Translations under genes and position numbers: made by a program
Shown: piece after piece, positions 14,385 through 22,877 of the stretch
Layout of the letters: the number at the start of each line of letters is the position of its first letter
Position numbering within the stretch: position 1 is the first letter of the stretch
Notes under the pieces: generated by a model
Database searches by the model: none
What the model saw: only the letters and a program-made list of their open reading frames with translations
Told to the model about the DNA's origin: nothing
Virus record (IMG/VR): IMGVR_UViG_3300012920_000001
Location: 1 to 54,793 of that record
Direction: 5' to 3' (one strand)
Source: a virus
DNA: 54,793 nt

Positions 14385-14569
14385 TACTTATCCCTTCCAT
14401 TGTTAATACGATCTCGTAAAGAATTGACCAATTCGAACAACACCTCTATTTTTTTCTGAGCTTCCGCTAATAAGACATGATTCCTCACGAGGGCGTATAC
14501 GATCCCGCCAAGTACCGCAAATGCACCGAGGAAAACGTTTATCCATTCTGTTATGCTTATACCTTCCAT
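14384..14569 (-). CDS. Small membrane protein with coiled coil
   Basis: The 61-residue product has one transmembrane segment (residues about 9-29, WINVFLGAFAVLGGIVYALV) followed by a heptad-type helix (AEAQKKIEVLFELVNSLRDRI). This is like small phage membrane proteins of lysis cassettes, such as spanin-like or antiholin-like proteins. Which of these it is cannot be decided here. It stands two bases after the 3-TM holin gene. Confidence 0.6.
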   Translation of the reverse strand: MEGISITEWINVFLGAFAVLGGIVYALVRNHVLLAEAQKKIEVLFELVNSLRDRINNGRDK

Positions 14570-14571
14570 AA

Positions 14572-15036
14572 CTATTTCCTACTGAATGCTCTACTACCAA
14601 AATAGAAACTTATGATAGCAGCCAAGGTTGGGCTATCTACTTCATTTGACCAAATCAATGGTAATGCATCCTTAATCATCATTCCTTCAAACTGAATCAT
14701 GCCATAGAGAGCAAACATTTTGACCGATATGTAAAACAACAAAAAAATATAAGCAATGCTTGGTCTGACACTAGCTCGGTATGCAGATATCCACGATCCC
14801 TTTTCTAGTGACGCAGCCTCGGCCGCATCGGCTTGATATAGGGCCACTGTCTCAGCCGATAGAGCTTGCACCTGAGCCTTATCACGCTCAAACTCAGCCG
14901 TGATGCGTGTTAGTTCGGCTTGCTTTTCCATAAGCCGAATCTCTTGCTTATTCTGTTCCCGTGTTTCGATGAACGAGAGTATCTTGGGAAGAAAACTCGA
15001 TCCGAAACCAATTAGAGAACCGAGAAGTGTCAACAT
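14572..15036 (-). CDS. Holin, three-transmembrane (GTA-holin type)
   Basis: The 154-residue protein has hydrophobic segments near residues 2-22, 88-112 and 135-149, with a long charged helix (about 28-75) between the first two. The SYRAS-like W-x-SAYRASVRPSIAYI stretch before the second segment is typical of the three-TM holin family also found in gene transfer agents. It probably makes the inner-membrane hole that lets lysozyme out. It is the second holin candidate beside the EF-hand protein. Confidence 0.75.
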   Translation of the reverse strand: MLTLLGSLIGFGSSFLPKILSFIETREQNKQEIRLMEKQAELTRITAEFERDKAQVQALSAETVALYQADAAEAASLEKGSWISAYRASVRPSIAYIFLLFYISVKMFALYGMIQFEGMMIKDALPLIWSNEVDSPTLAAIISFYFGSRAFSRK

Positions 15037-15038
15037 TT

Positions 15039-15161
15039 TTAGCTTCCCAACGCCATAAGAATTGCTACGACAAAAAAAGTAACAAAAAGAATAATACCTA
15101 TTTGTGTGATTATATTTTGTTCTCCGAAAAATTTTTGTAATTTGTCAAAAAATTTACCCAT
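15039..15161 (-). CDS. Very small membrane protein (40 aa)
   Basis: A 40-codon frame begins MGKFFDKLQKFFGEQNIITQ and then has a single transmembrane helix (IGIILFVTFFVVAILMALG). The ribosome-binding site GAGGA stands 7 bases before the ATG, and the stop is 2 bases before the next gene. It is too short for usual gene lists but has the start signals and spacing of a real lysis-cassette member, perhaps a holin or antiholin. Confidence 0.62.
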   Translation of the reverse strand: MGKFFDKLQKFFGEQNIITQIGIILFVTFFVVAILMALGS

Positions 15162-15165
15162 CGCT

Positions 15166-17190
15166 TTATTCCTCATACTGTAGATATCTGTTTTGTGGGG
15201 CTTCACTCAGATTAGCAACTTCGGCCCCTACCCCAAACGGTTGAACTACATCTTGTATCATTTTTGCATCTGCTCTCTGGGAAGCCTTATCAACTAATTT
15301 AACTACCGTGCTGAGACTTTCTGGTGAACCGTCAGATAATAATTCTGAAATTTTCAACGATACTTGGTCTTGAAATTCGTCGCTCCCCTCATCGCCTGAA
15401 AAAAATCGGGCCATCTTTCTAACTAAACCATCATCGCCAAAAATAATTCCAGCCGCTTTTGGGTTAGACGAAGTCAACTTGTCGTAGGCTTTAACGGCTT
15501 CCCCTCTTCCTGCTGTTTGAGACCCCCCACCGATTGCATTCATTCTACGGTAAAGTTCCGTTTCAATCATCATGGCTTTCTCAAAATTGTCAGCCTTGAT
15601 AACATCGCCATCAAACAGTTGACGAATTTTTGCCCTGAGAGCTTCACCACCTTTTACATTTCCCCCTAACATTTGAGCAAAATTTCTACCACCTTTGACG
15701 TTTAAAACAGAATTTTGTAATACGTCTACAGCAGCCATAATTGCTGTTTCTTTTTCTGCTTTACTATTGAGGGAGTTTAGGAATTTTTCCAATTCTTCCG
15801 GAGTCATTTTATTGAATTGCTTTTTCATTTCTCGTCCGGCTTCTAGCATTGCTGATTTATCACTATAAACTTTTCTTGCGTTCGCATATTCAGGAAATAG
15901 TTCATCTAGCTTTTTCAAAAATCCATCTTTTGCTTCTAGAAGTGCTCCTGTAAGTTCTGTAGGTTCGAAATCTTTATAACTGTCTCTGATTTCGTCATCT
16001 ACACCCTGTTTGATTCTGTCAAAAAGTCTTAGGGATATGGGAGGACGTTCGCCTTTTTGTAATCTATTTAACAACGATGCCAAATCCCTAGCTTCATCAT
16101 CCAATCCACGTTCCTGCGCTAACCGGATAGACCTTTGTAAACCGTTGCGAAAAGCAGGTCTTTGTAAATAAGATGTAATGTCATCGAAACCTTCGTCTGC
16201 TTCCGTAATCATAATTTCTTTTTTACGGTTACCCACTATCATTGGGTTACCCTCTACATCCAGTTCGTAAAATGCTTTTTCATATAACGGACCAGCTTGT
16301 GCTTTGCGGGATTCAGCAATCGCGTCTATTGTTTGGACATAACTTTGTCCTGAATATGGTGACACACTATTGAGTCTCTGAGATATTCTACCTTGTGCAT
16401 CAGTTGTTATTTCGTCGGCTGTATCGCGGATTACTGTCTTGGGTTCGCCACCTTTTGTTACAATGGTATCAGCAAGAGTTTCTAACTCTCTGTTGACTCC
16501 CATCGGCACCATAGGAATATCCAATTCTTGCGCAGCTATAACATCATCCATTGTATTTCTTGCAGCTTGCGAACCACCTGTCGTAGAGAGTAAAACATCG
16601 CCAACTGCTTGATCCCTAGTTCTCCCTGATCCAAATTTACGTTTCAGAAATTTTCCTACTCCTTGGAGCGCGGGTTCAAGAATAGGAGTTGTCAGAGCAC
16701 CAAAAAATGCTCCACTTTCTCTCGCTTCTTCTCTATCTTTTTCATATTGTGGACTTCTATAAGGTGCTTCTGAATAGCCACCACCAGCAATATCGCCACC
16801 GATGTAACCACCTGTACCACCTAACGCCCCTCGTTTTGCGGTTCGCATTACCTTACCACCAACACCCCCCGGTCCTCGTAGTATTCGTTCTAGCGTACCC
16901 ATTTTTCGAATCAGTGGGTCTACACCTACTCTGCCACGACTTATTAGAGCCGCTGCAAGTAAAGGTGTTATAGCCCCAGTAAATTCCCCCACGGCAGCTG
17001 TACCCGGAAATTTTTTTTGATAATCAGCATACGATCTTCTTAAAGCGGCCAAATTTTCTTCATATGATTTATTGTTTACTTTTGACTTCAAATAAGCCTC
17101 GGCCTCATCACCCTGACCCATGAGAAGACCTTGACCGAGAACAGAATCCAAAAATCCCCTGTCAAGAAATTGTGAACGTTCTTCAGCCAT
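15166..17190 (-). CDS. Large virion/ejection-type protein, unknown
   Basis: The 674-residue protein begins with charged helices, then a Gly/Ala-rich hydrophobic stretch (about 65-150, with GGVGGKVMRTAKRGALGG), and ends in long helical segments. This resembles internal virion proteins that are ejected with DNA in podoviruses. No catalytic motif is seen. It is joined to the next gene by a one-base overlap. A DNA-ejection or tail-internal role is inferred from composition, length and place after fibre and hub genes. Confidence 0.6.
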   Translation of the reverse strand: MAEERSQFLDRGFLDSVLGQGLLMGQGDEAEAYLKSKVNNKSYEENLAALRRSYADYQKKFPGTAAVGEFTGAITPLLAAALISRGRVGVDPLIRKMGTLERILRGPGGVGGKVMRTAKRGALGGTGGYIGGDIAGGGYSEAPYRSPQYEKDREEARESGAFFGALTTPILEPALQGVGKFLKRKFGSGRTRDQAVGDVLLSTTGGSQAARNTMDDVIAAQELDIPMVPMGVNRELETLADTIVTKGGEPKTVIRDTADEITTDAQGRISQRLNSVSPYSGQSYVQTIDAIAESRKAQAGPLYEKAFYELDVEGNPMIVGNRKKEIMITEADEGFDDITSYLQRPAFRNGLQRSIRLAQERGLDDEARDLASLLNRLQKGERPPISLRLFDRIKQGVDDEIRDSYKDFEPTELTGALLEAKDGFLKKLDELFPEYANARKVYSDKSAMLEAGREMKKQFNKMTPEELEKFLNSLNSKAEKETAIMAAVDVLQNSVLNVKGGRNFAQMLGGNVKGGEALRAKIRQLFDGDVIKADNFEKAMMIETELYRRMNAIGGGSQTAGRGEAVKAYDKLTSSNPKAAGIIFGDDGLVRKMARFFSGDEGSDEFQDQVSLKISELLSDGSPESLSTVVKLVDKASQRADAKMIQDVVQPFGVGAEVANLSEAPQNRYLQYEE

Positions 17191-19316
17191 CAGTTTTCCC
17201 CTAACAGTGTTTTTTCTTCTTCAGTCAACTCAGCTTTCCGTCCCAGTGTTAGATCATCTGCCGTAGCTCTGTATTTTCCTTGATTTATTCTACTCAAACG
17301 ATCTCGCTTTTGATTGATGGTCTTGACCGTTTGGTTAATTAATTTTGCAATAATATCCCTTCGGAACCTAGCGTCTGGATACTCACCAGCACCCATCAAA
17401 TCAAAAAACGCTTGACGTTCACCATCCGACAATTGCGCTCCAAATGTATTTTTCAACTGTTTAACTGCAAATGATCCAATAATGTTCATGACCAATTTTG
17501 TATTTCTTTGTTCTTCGGTTAATCCTCTACCAGCTGCTTCTCTAGCCGCGATGGCAAACATAGCAGCTTTTGTTGACGGTCCAGCTGATTTGTTTACACT
17601 TAATGCTTTCCTTAATTGTTTAAGACCTTCTTGCAAATCTTTAATTCCGTCTTCGTCGGCCACCTTAATTTTCAAAATTTCTGGCGGTAAAGTTTGTTTA
17701 TCGAATTGAAATTTTGATTGTTTTAACAATAACTCTGCTGCTTTTTGATCTTTTTCTGAGATTGTTTTATACAATTCCAACATATAATTGCGGTAATCTT
17801 CCGCTTGTTTTGTCCTCTTATCTTGCAACGTGTCGTACTTATTTTTAGCTTGGGCTAATTTTGCCTTTGCTAACGTTATCTCCATATCTTGCGCTTTAGT
17901 TCTTGCCTCACGAGTATCTTTAGCAAAATCAGCTAGAACCGTTGGAACGTTTTCTAGAAATCCAAAACTTCTGGATTTGGTTGGCTGTGCAAATGCCGCA
18001 GCTAATTTAAAGTACAATTCAGCTTTATCTGGACCTGTTTGTCTTGCAGTAATAATGTCTTGAACCGTTTCGTTAAATTGCGTTTGTGCATCAGCAAAAC
18101 CACTTGCCGCTTGAACAGATTGATCGTATAAATTTTCTACCGTTGGAGCGGCTCGAACTAGCGTCTGTATCATTTCATCTGTGGTTGCTACTGGCGTTGG
18201 ATTTGAAACAGAAGTGGCATCGCCAACCATACCGACCCCTGATGTTTGTCCGAGTGCTTGCTCCGCAGTTAGAGGGCCACCCCCTTGTTGTTGCATTATG
18301 CTGTTTAAACCACCAAGTTGATAACCTTTAACTGGACCACCCGTTTTGTAGAATTGTCTTCCCTCTTGGAATCCGAAGTTTACAAAATGATCTTTGGCTG
18401 CTTGGGCAACGTAATCATCAACGGCTTGTGAACCGGGGCCAGAGGCACTTAAAACCGCTTGATATTCTGGTCTTGCCATGATGTTATCAAAAACATCCAG
18501 ATTTTTGGCAAGGTAAGCACCATATGCGGGTACATTAGCAATACTGCTTTCAGCAAATGGATCTACAGTTCTTGCCTGTTCTAAAGTATTTATACTGTCA
18601 TCTGGCAAGGGGTTTGCTATATTCGCGAGAACTTGCTCTTGTTGATTTGCAAAATCCTGAAAGGTTTGCGAAATATTACCTTGTGCGTCTACTGGATTAG
18701 TGTACGCATCTTCTGTCGTAGTTATAGGTCCAGTATACGGTGGATTAGGGTTAGGTCTATTTGGGAATCGCTCTGCAAAAGGTAAGGATCGATCAATGGG
18801 TGTGGGCGAGTAGTCTGGATTGCGTAAGATATTACCGTAGTAATTTCCTATTGTATCCATCACTGCCTGATTACCCGTATTTCTAATTCCTAAATTTTTA
18901 AACTCATCTTCAAATCGTCTGAGGAATTGTTGACGTTGAGCAAGGCTGAGTGGGTTATCCTCAGTAATCTTTGCATCAAGTCCGATGGCTTCAGTGCGTT
19001 CTTGGTCTGTCGGATCTCTGCCAAGGTATTGTTGATACATCTGCATATAACTCATTGGCTGAGGTGTCGTTTGTGTTTGAAATTGTGACCCAGCATACAT
19101 GGGTGCATTGCGTAGTCTTGATTGATATTGCGCTTGATATTGATCAAAGGCCCGTTGCTTTGCAGGGTCGAAAGTTATCTCTCCCGGTGTGGTTGTCACC
19201 TCTCCGGTTTCTTCGTCTATTACCTCAACATCTGGACCACGTTCACCCTCATAGGAAAGCATTGTAGGTGTAGCCAAACCATACTGTCTCATTAATTTGT
19301 TTAGTTCGAAGCCCAT
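17190..19316 (-). CDS. Large virion protein with NPDV/EGR-type module
   Basis: The 708-residue protein has a disordered Gln/Pro-rich first 250 residues, then a module ending AKDHFVNFGFQEGRQF (near 315-335). This is the tail of the YLxxNPDV...HYxxFGxxEGR repeat also found in the 50563-51705 protein. A Gly-Gly segment (YKTGGPVKGYQLGG) follows, then helices. These features suit a structural or ejection protein. No enzyme motif is seen. It ends one base into the following gene. Confidence 0.6.
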   Translation of the reverse strand: MGFELNKLMRQYGLATPTMLSYEGERGPDVEVIDEETGEVTTTPGEITFDPAKQRAFDQYQAQYQSRLRNAPMYAGSQFQTQTTPQPMSYMQMYQQYLGRDPTDQERTEAIGLDAKITEDNPLSLAQRQQFLRRFEDEFKNLGIRNTGNQAVMDTIGNYYGNILRNPDYSPTPIDRSLPFAERFPNRPNPNPPYTGPITTTEDAYTNPVDAQGNISQTFQDFANQQEQVLANIANPLPDDSINTLEQARTVDPFAESSIANVPAYGAYLAKNLDVFDNIMARPEYQAVLSASGPGSQAVDDYVAQAAKDHFVNFGFQEGRQFYKTGGPVKGYQLGGLNSIMQQQGGGPLTAEQALGQTSGVGMVGDATSVSNPTPVATTDEMIQTLVRAAPTVENLYDQSVQAASGFADAQTQFNETVQDIITARQTGPDKAELYFKLAAAFAQPTKSRSFGFLENVPTVLADFAKDTREARTKAQDMEITLAKAKLAQAKNKYDTLQDKRTKQAEDYRNYMLELYKTISEKDQKAAELLLKQSKFQFDKQTLPPEILKIKVADEDGIKDLQEGLKQLRKALSVNKSAGPSTKAAMFAIAAREAAGRGLTEEQRNTKLVMNIIGSFAVKQLKNTFGAQLSDGERQAFFDLMGAGEYPDARFRRDIIAKLINQTVKTINQKRDRLSRINQGKYRATADDLTLGRKAELTEEEKTLLGEN

Positions 19317-19332
19317 TATTTATTCCTTACGA

Positions 19333-20367
19333 TCAATTGCCTGCTAACTTTTGTAGACCTTTGTAAGTAGCCAAACCAGCCGCTATTTGTGACAATGGCG
19401 ATGGTGAGTAAGTCGCGCCCACTGATTGCCCTTGAGTTGTTGTTCGCTTCGGTGCAACCGGAGCTAATCCCCTGATTTGACTAGATAGAAAATCAGCTTG
19501 CTCTCGTGCGTAATTTTGTTGATCCAAAAATTGTTTTTCAGCTGCTGTAAGTTCTCGTTGTAATTGTTGTTGTTGACCAGCACCTGCTGCTTCAAGTGCT
19601 GCTGTGTCGGTGTATCCAAGTGCTTGCCTTTGTGCTCCAAGATTAGCCAAATCGGACAAGGCACCCATTTGCCGTGTTATGTCAGCTTGTTGTATGCCTG
19701 CTACCGTTTGACCGAGGTTAGCTTGTCTATTTAAATCTGCTGCTCGATTAGCCATTGCTTGAGCATATCCCGTGTTAGCTAATTCTGCTTGTTGAGCTAA
19801 AACTGCCTCTTGCGTGTCTCTTAACGCCCTAGCTCCAAAATCACCCATACGACTTGATCCAAATTGACCTGCTCTAATAAAAGCATCGCTTACTGCTGGC
19901 AATAAGTTTTCTTGTAAGTTACGAGCACCTTGTCTTGCAAGTTCGTCCATAACTTGTTGTTGATACGGATTATAATAATTGGAAACGTTTGTAGGTGTGT
20001 CTTCCGCTGCTTTCGTAAAATATGTTTGAGCGGCACCCAACCCAGTTTGGGTGTTAGTGGGTATAATCTCGCTTGGTGTTCCGGGTAATGGAGCTAAACC
20101 AGCTAGAGCACGGATACCCGCTGCCGATGCATCGAGGTCCGGTTGATACGCTCCTTGGGCTTCTTGTACTTGTCTGTAAGCTTGTTGTTGTAATGGTGAT
20201 AGTTCTGCTACCGTTGGTAAATCGTAACTCTCGAAAGGACGATTGGCTAAGTTTTGCGATATTTGTATTTGATTAAATATTGCATCTTGCATCCACCGTG
20301 GTGTTTCGGTAGTGGATGTTGTGTAAGACGTTGCGGTTTGTGGTGCTCCCTGAAATAAACTACCCAT
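19333..20367 (-). CDS. Virion protein, Ala/Gln-rich helical
   Basis: The 344-residue protein is dominated by Ala/Gln-rich helices (about residues 30-290) such as QEAVLAQQAELANTGYAQAM, ending in a Ser/Thr-rich tail. It is not recognised. The ATG at 20367 has AGGAG 8 bases upstream and is preferred to the GTG at 20376. It lies among the large proteins after the hub and is likely a virion core or ejection protein. Confidence 0.58.
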   Translation of the reverse strand: MGSLFQGAPQTATSYTTSTTETPRWMQDAIFNQIQISQNLANRPFESYDLPTVAELSPLQQQAYRQVQEAQGAYQPDLDASAAGIRALAGLAPLPGTPSEIIPTNTQTGLGAAQTYFTKAAEDTPTNVSNYYNPYQQQVMDELARQGARNLQENLLPAVSDAFIRAGQFGSSRMGDFGARALRDTQEAVLAQQAELANTGYAQAMANRAADLNRQANLGQTVAGIQQADITRQMGALSDLANLGAQRQALGYTDTAALEAAGAGQQQQLQRELTAAEKQFLDQQNYAREQADFLSSQIRGLAPVAPKRTTTQGQSVGATYSPSPLSQIAAGLATYKGLQKLAGN

Positions 20368-20368
20368 G

Positions 20369-22198
20369 TTAAGCACTCCTTCTCATGTACTCAAGAGGTG
20401 ATTTTGCGTCTGGGCTAAATCTACCTTTTGCTAAAACTTTACCTTTATGCATTCTAAGTTTTTTACGCATATCGTCTAACATTTTGGCCCCTGCGGCGTT
20501 ACTTCCGTCTCCTAACATTGATACTGACTCTGCATCTATAACATATTCTCCATCAGACAACCTAGCGTTTATGACATCATCCCTACCATTACCCGGACCA
20601 CTGACGTAACCGGGAGCGTCCATTATTCCACCTTCGGCAGCGTACATTGTGTCGTTATTCATATAATATTTACTTTGATCATTCATAAAAAATGGACTGC
20701 TTAAAAACTGCCCCAGTGTCATGCCACGTTGATTAGCCTCACCTCTGATTTTTACAAAATCATATTGATTTGTAGTTTTATCGAATATCCCATTTGTTTC
20801 TGCCATAGAAATATCCATTTGGTCTTGTTCACTCAGCCCACTAAGTGCAGCTAAACCTAACGCTCCTATCCCTAATTCCGTCATAGATAAATCATCTGGT
20901 AGTAAATTAGCTACTGGTTCAGGTAGCAAATTCCTTAATGCGGCAAATCCTTCCCCTTGTTGGGGTTGTGACACCTGACCTAATTCTTTTATATCCTCTG
21001 AGAAATCCATTCCACGACCATCGTCTGGAACAAAACGTTCTTCAGTTTGTAAAGAAGGTATATTAGCATACTCATCAGCAATTGTTCCTTCTGGAAATGT
21101 ATTCCTAGCTCCTAATGCTTGACTCAATGACCCTTCAACAAATCGGTTTGAAAAAATAGTTTCATCGTTAGCCAGTGGCATAGTTTCATATGCAAATACT
21201 GGCTCAGGAACGGCTGATACAAAAGGTGTTTCAGCCGAACTTAAATCGCTAGAAGCTACCGGACTTAAAGACGGTTTCATGTTACCACTCATCGCTGCAT
21301 TAGCTTGCATCTGATTGTTGACAAAGGTGCTGGCTCGTTGTGTCATATCTTGAACGAAAGGTTTCGCAAGCGACCCTATGGCCCCATATGCAGCACCACG
21401 GACAGGATCAGAACCCGTCAATGCTGACCCTAACGCTCCAGTGGCACCACCGCCTATCGCTCTTATAGCCGATTCGCTTAAATTCGGAAATTGTTGAGCT
21501 AAACTCTCGGAAATTCCCGGAGCAAATCCACCTAAACCACCAGATACAGCACCGACCAGAGGATCACCACCAGTGAGAAGAGATGTACCGCCACCTAGTA
21601 TTGCACCGCCAACTACACCTTGAGCTAACGCACTAGCACCACTCCCAAGAACGGCAGCACCGATAGTAGGTGCTAAGACGGGTGCCACAAAACTTAAAGC
21701 AATTGGAAGGGCAACTTTGAGAACATTTTTGAGACCTTTGTATTCTCGTAGTCCGGTGTTTGGGTTGACTGTTCCTTGACCACCCATCCTACGGAGCACC
21801 TCAGCCTCACGGTCATTGATGTGAGCTAATTGTCGGTCACCACCTTGGCCCATACGAGCCAACTGTTTACCGGATACTGCAAGTCCACCTCGTGCATAAC
21901 CTTGTTGTGCTAATCTTTCTTGCATTCCATACAAGACCACTAGAAGGCTTATAATGAGCACTTCATCAAATTGTGGGGGAAACATACCCTCATCTATTAA
22001 ACCGTCTTTTATAGCCGCCATACGGACTTCTGGGTACACTTCTGGGTTCTGCAATACATACTCAAGCATTTGTATAGCTTCAGTGAGATCCTCAGCCACC
22101 ATGTTGGTTCCGGATAATTGTTGTTCGATGACTGTAATCGTTTCTTGAAAACGTGGATCTTGCATTGCAATTGATAGGATTTGTTCTTTCATACTCAT
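20369..22198 (-). CDS. Large virion protein with Gly-Gly motifs
   Basis: The 609-residue protein has an N-terminal acidic helical part, a central Gly/Ala-rich hydrophobic stretch (about 165-290), then a C-terminal section with GPGNGRDDVINARLSDGEYV and VSMLGDGSNAAGAKML. This last pattern is common in phage virion proteins. GYARGGLA and AAEGGIMD are two of the repeated x-GG motifs discussed below. An internal or ejection role is inferred. It starts by an ATGA overlap with the GNAT gene. Confidence 0.65.
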   Translation of the reverse strand: MSMKEQILSIAMQDPRFQETITVIEQQLSGTNMVAEDLTEAIQMLEYVLQNPEVYPEVRMAAIKDGLIDEGMFPPQFDEVLIISLLVVLYGMQERLAQQGYARGGLAVSGKQLARMGQGGDRQLAHINDREAEVLRRMGGQGTVNPNTGLREYKGLKNVLKVALPIALSFVAPVLAPTIGAAVLGSGASALAQGVVGGAILGGGTSLLTGGDPLVGAVSGGLGGFAPGISESLAQQFPNLSESAIRAIGGGATGALGSALTGSDPVRGAAYGAIGSLAKPFVQDMTQRASTFVNNQMQANAAMSGNMKPSLSPVASSDLSSAETPFVSAVPEPVFAYETMPLANDETIFSNRFVEGSLSQALGARNTFPEGTIADEYANIPSLQTEERFVPDDGRGMDFSEDIKELGQVSQPQQGEGFAALRNLLPEPVANLLPDDLSMTELGIGALGLAALSGLSEQDQMDISMAETNGIFDKTTNQYDFVKIRGEANQRGMTLGQFLSSPFFMNDQSKYYMNNDTMYAAEGGIMDAPGYVSGPGNGRDDVINARLSDGEYVIDAESVSMLGDGSNAAGAKMLDDMRKKLRMHKGKVLAKGRFSPDAKSPLEYMRRSA

Positions 22199-22647
22199 CG
22201 CGCAGTCCTCACATTACACCATCTGTGCGTATTATATTCATTCCGCAAAAACCCAAAGACCTCTAAATCTTCGTTATCGTCGTAGGCTTGTCTCATTGTA
22301 CCTTCGTGTTTAAACCCTAACCGTTCAACAAATCGTATAGACTTTTCGTTGTTATGACCAATCAAAGCTGTAGCCCGTGAGGCTTCGTGTATCTTGAATA
22401 TGTAAGTAAAAATAGCGTTGAACATCCGTAAAGTTTCTTTTGGAGATGCCCAATTACCGCCACGAGATGCAAACGATACATCTATGTTTCGAGGTGTAAA
22501 GTTGTTGAAAATTGCAGTGCATACGAATTTATCATTGTCATCAACTGCCGACATCGCACGAAAAAACTCAGGCTCATTTTTTAAACCTAGTAACGGTCTA
22601 GCCCACTTTTCCGCTAGTATTTCTTTTTCAAAGCCAATAAATCTCAT
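22195..22647 (-). CDS. GNAT-family N-acetyltransferase
   Basis: The 150-residue protein matches RimJ/RimL-type acetyltransferases: SRATALIGHNNEKSIRFVERLGFKHEGTMR contains the typical N-x-x-S-x-x-x-x-x-x-LGF-x-x-EG acetyl-CoA region. Such enzymes acetylate protein N-termini or small molecules in the cytoplasm. The start at 22647 overlaps the preceding stop (ATGA) and replaces an ATG at 22686. Its place between hub and ejection genes, not with replication genes, suggests modification of a virion or host surface component, but the target is unknown. Confidence 0.8.
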   Translation of the reverse strand: MRFIGFEKEILAEKWARPLLGLKNEPEFFRAMSAVDDNDKFVCTAIFNNFTPRNIDVSFASRGGNWASPKETLRMFNAIFTYIFKIHEASRATALIGHNNEKSIRFVERLGFKHEGTMRQAYDDNEDLEVFGFLRNEYNTHRWCNVRTAR

Positions 22648-22877
22648 AGCGTTGTCTGGACAAATCGTTCTGCCCACTCTCTCCAATCGTCATACATATA
22701 CGGGTCTGGAAAATCTTCAATCAAATTGGTTGCGTTCAGAAACTGTGTAGCCCAATCTTGCCACTTTGTTTCATCATCTAATGGGTCAAATGCGCCAAAG
22801 GCAATGAAGTCTGTAATTAGACAGTTTGCCCAATCTTTTAGACCGATACCCACTGGCAATGTAACACTTAACGCCAT
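22644..22877 (-). CDS. Small aromatic protein, unknown
   Basis: The 77-residue product is rich in Trp, Asp and Phe (DDETKWQDWATQFLNATNL, DDWREWAERF). It probably is a small helical virion or chaperone protein placed between the hub and GNAT genes. Both ends overlap neighbours, by one base upstream and by ATGA downstream, so expression is coupled. No family is recognised. Confidence 0.6.
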   Translation of the reverse strand: MALSVTLPVGIGLKDWANCLITDFIAFGAFDPLDDETKWQDWATQFLNATNLIEDFPDPYMYDDWREWAERFVQTTL

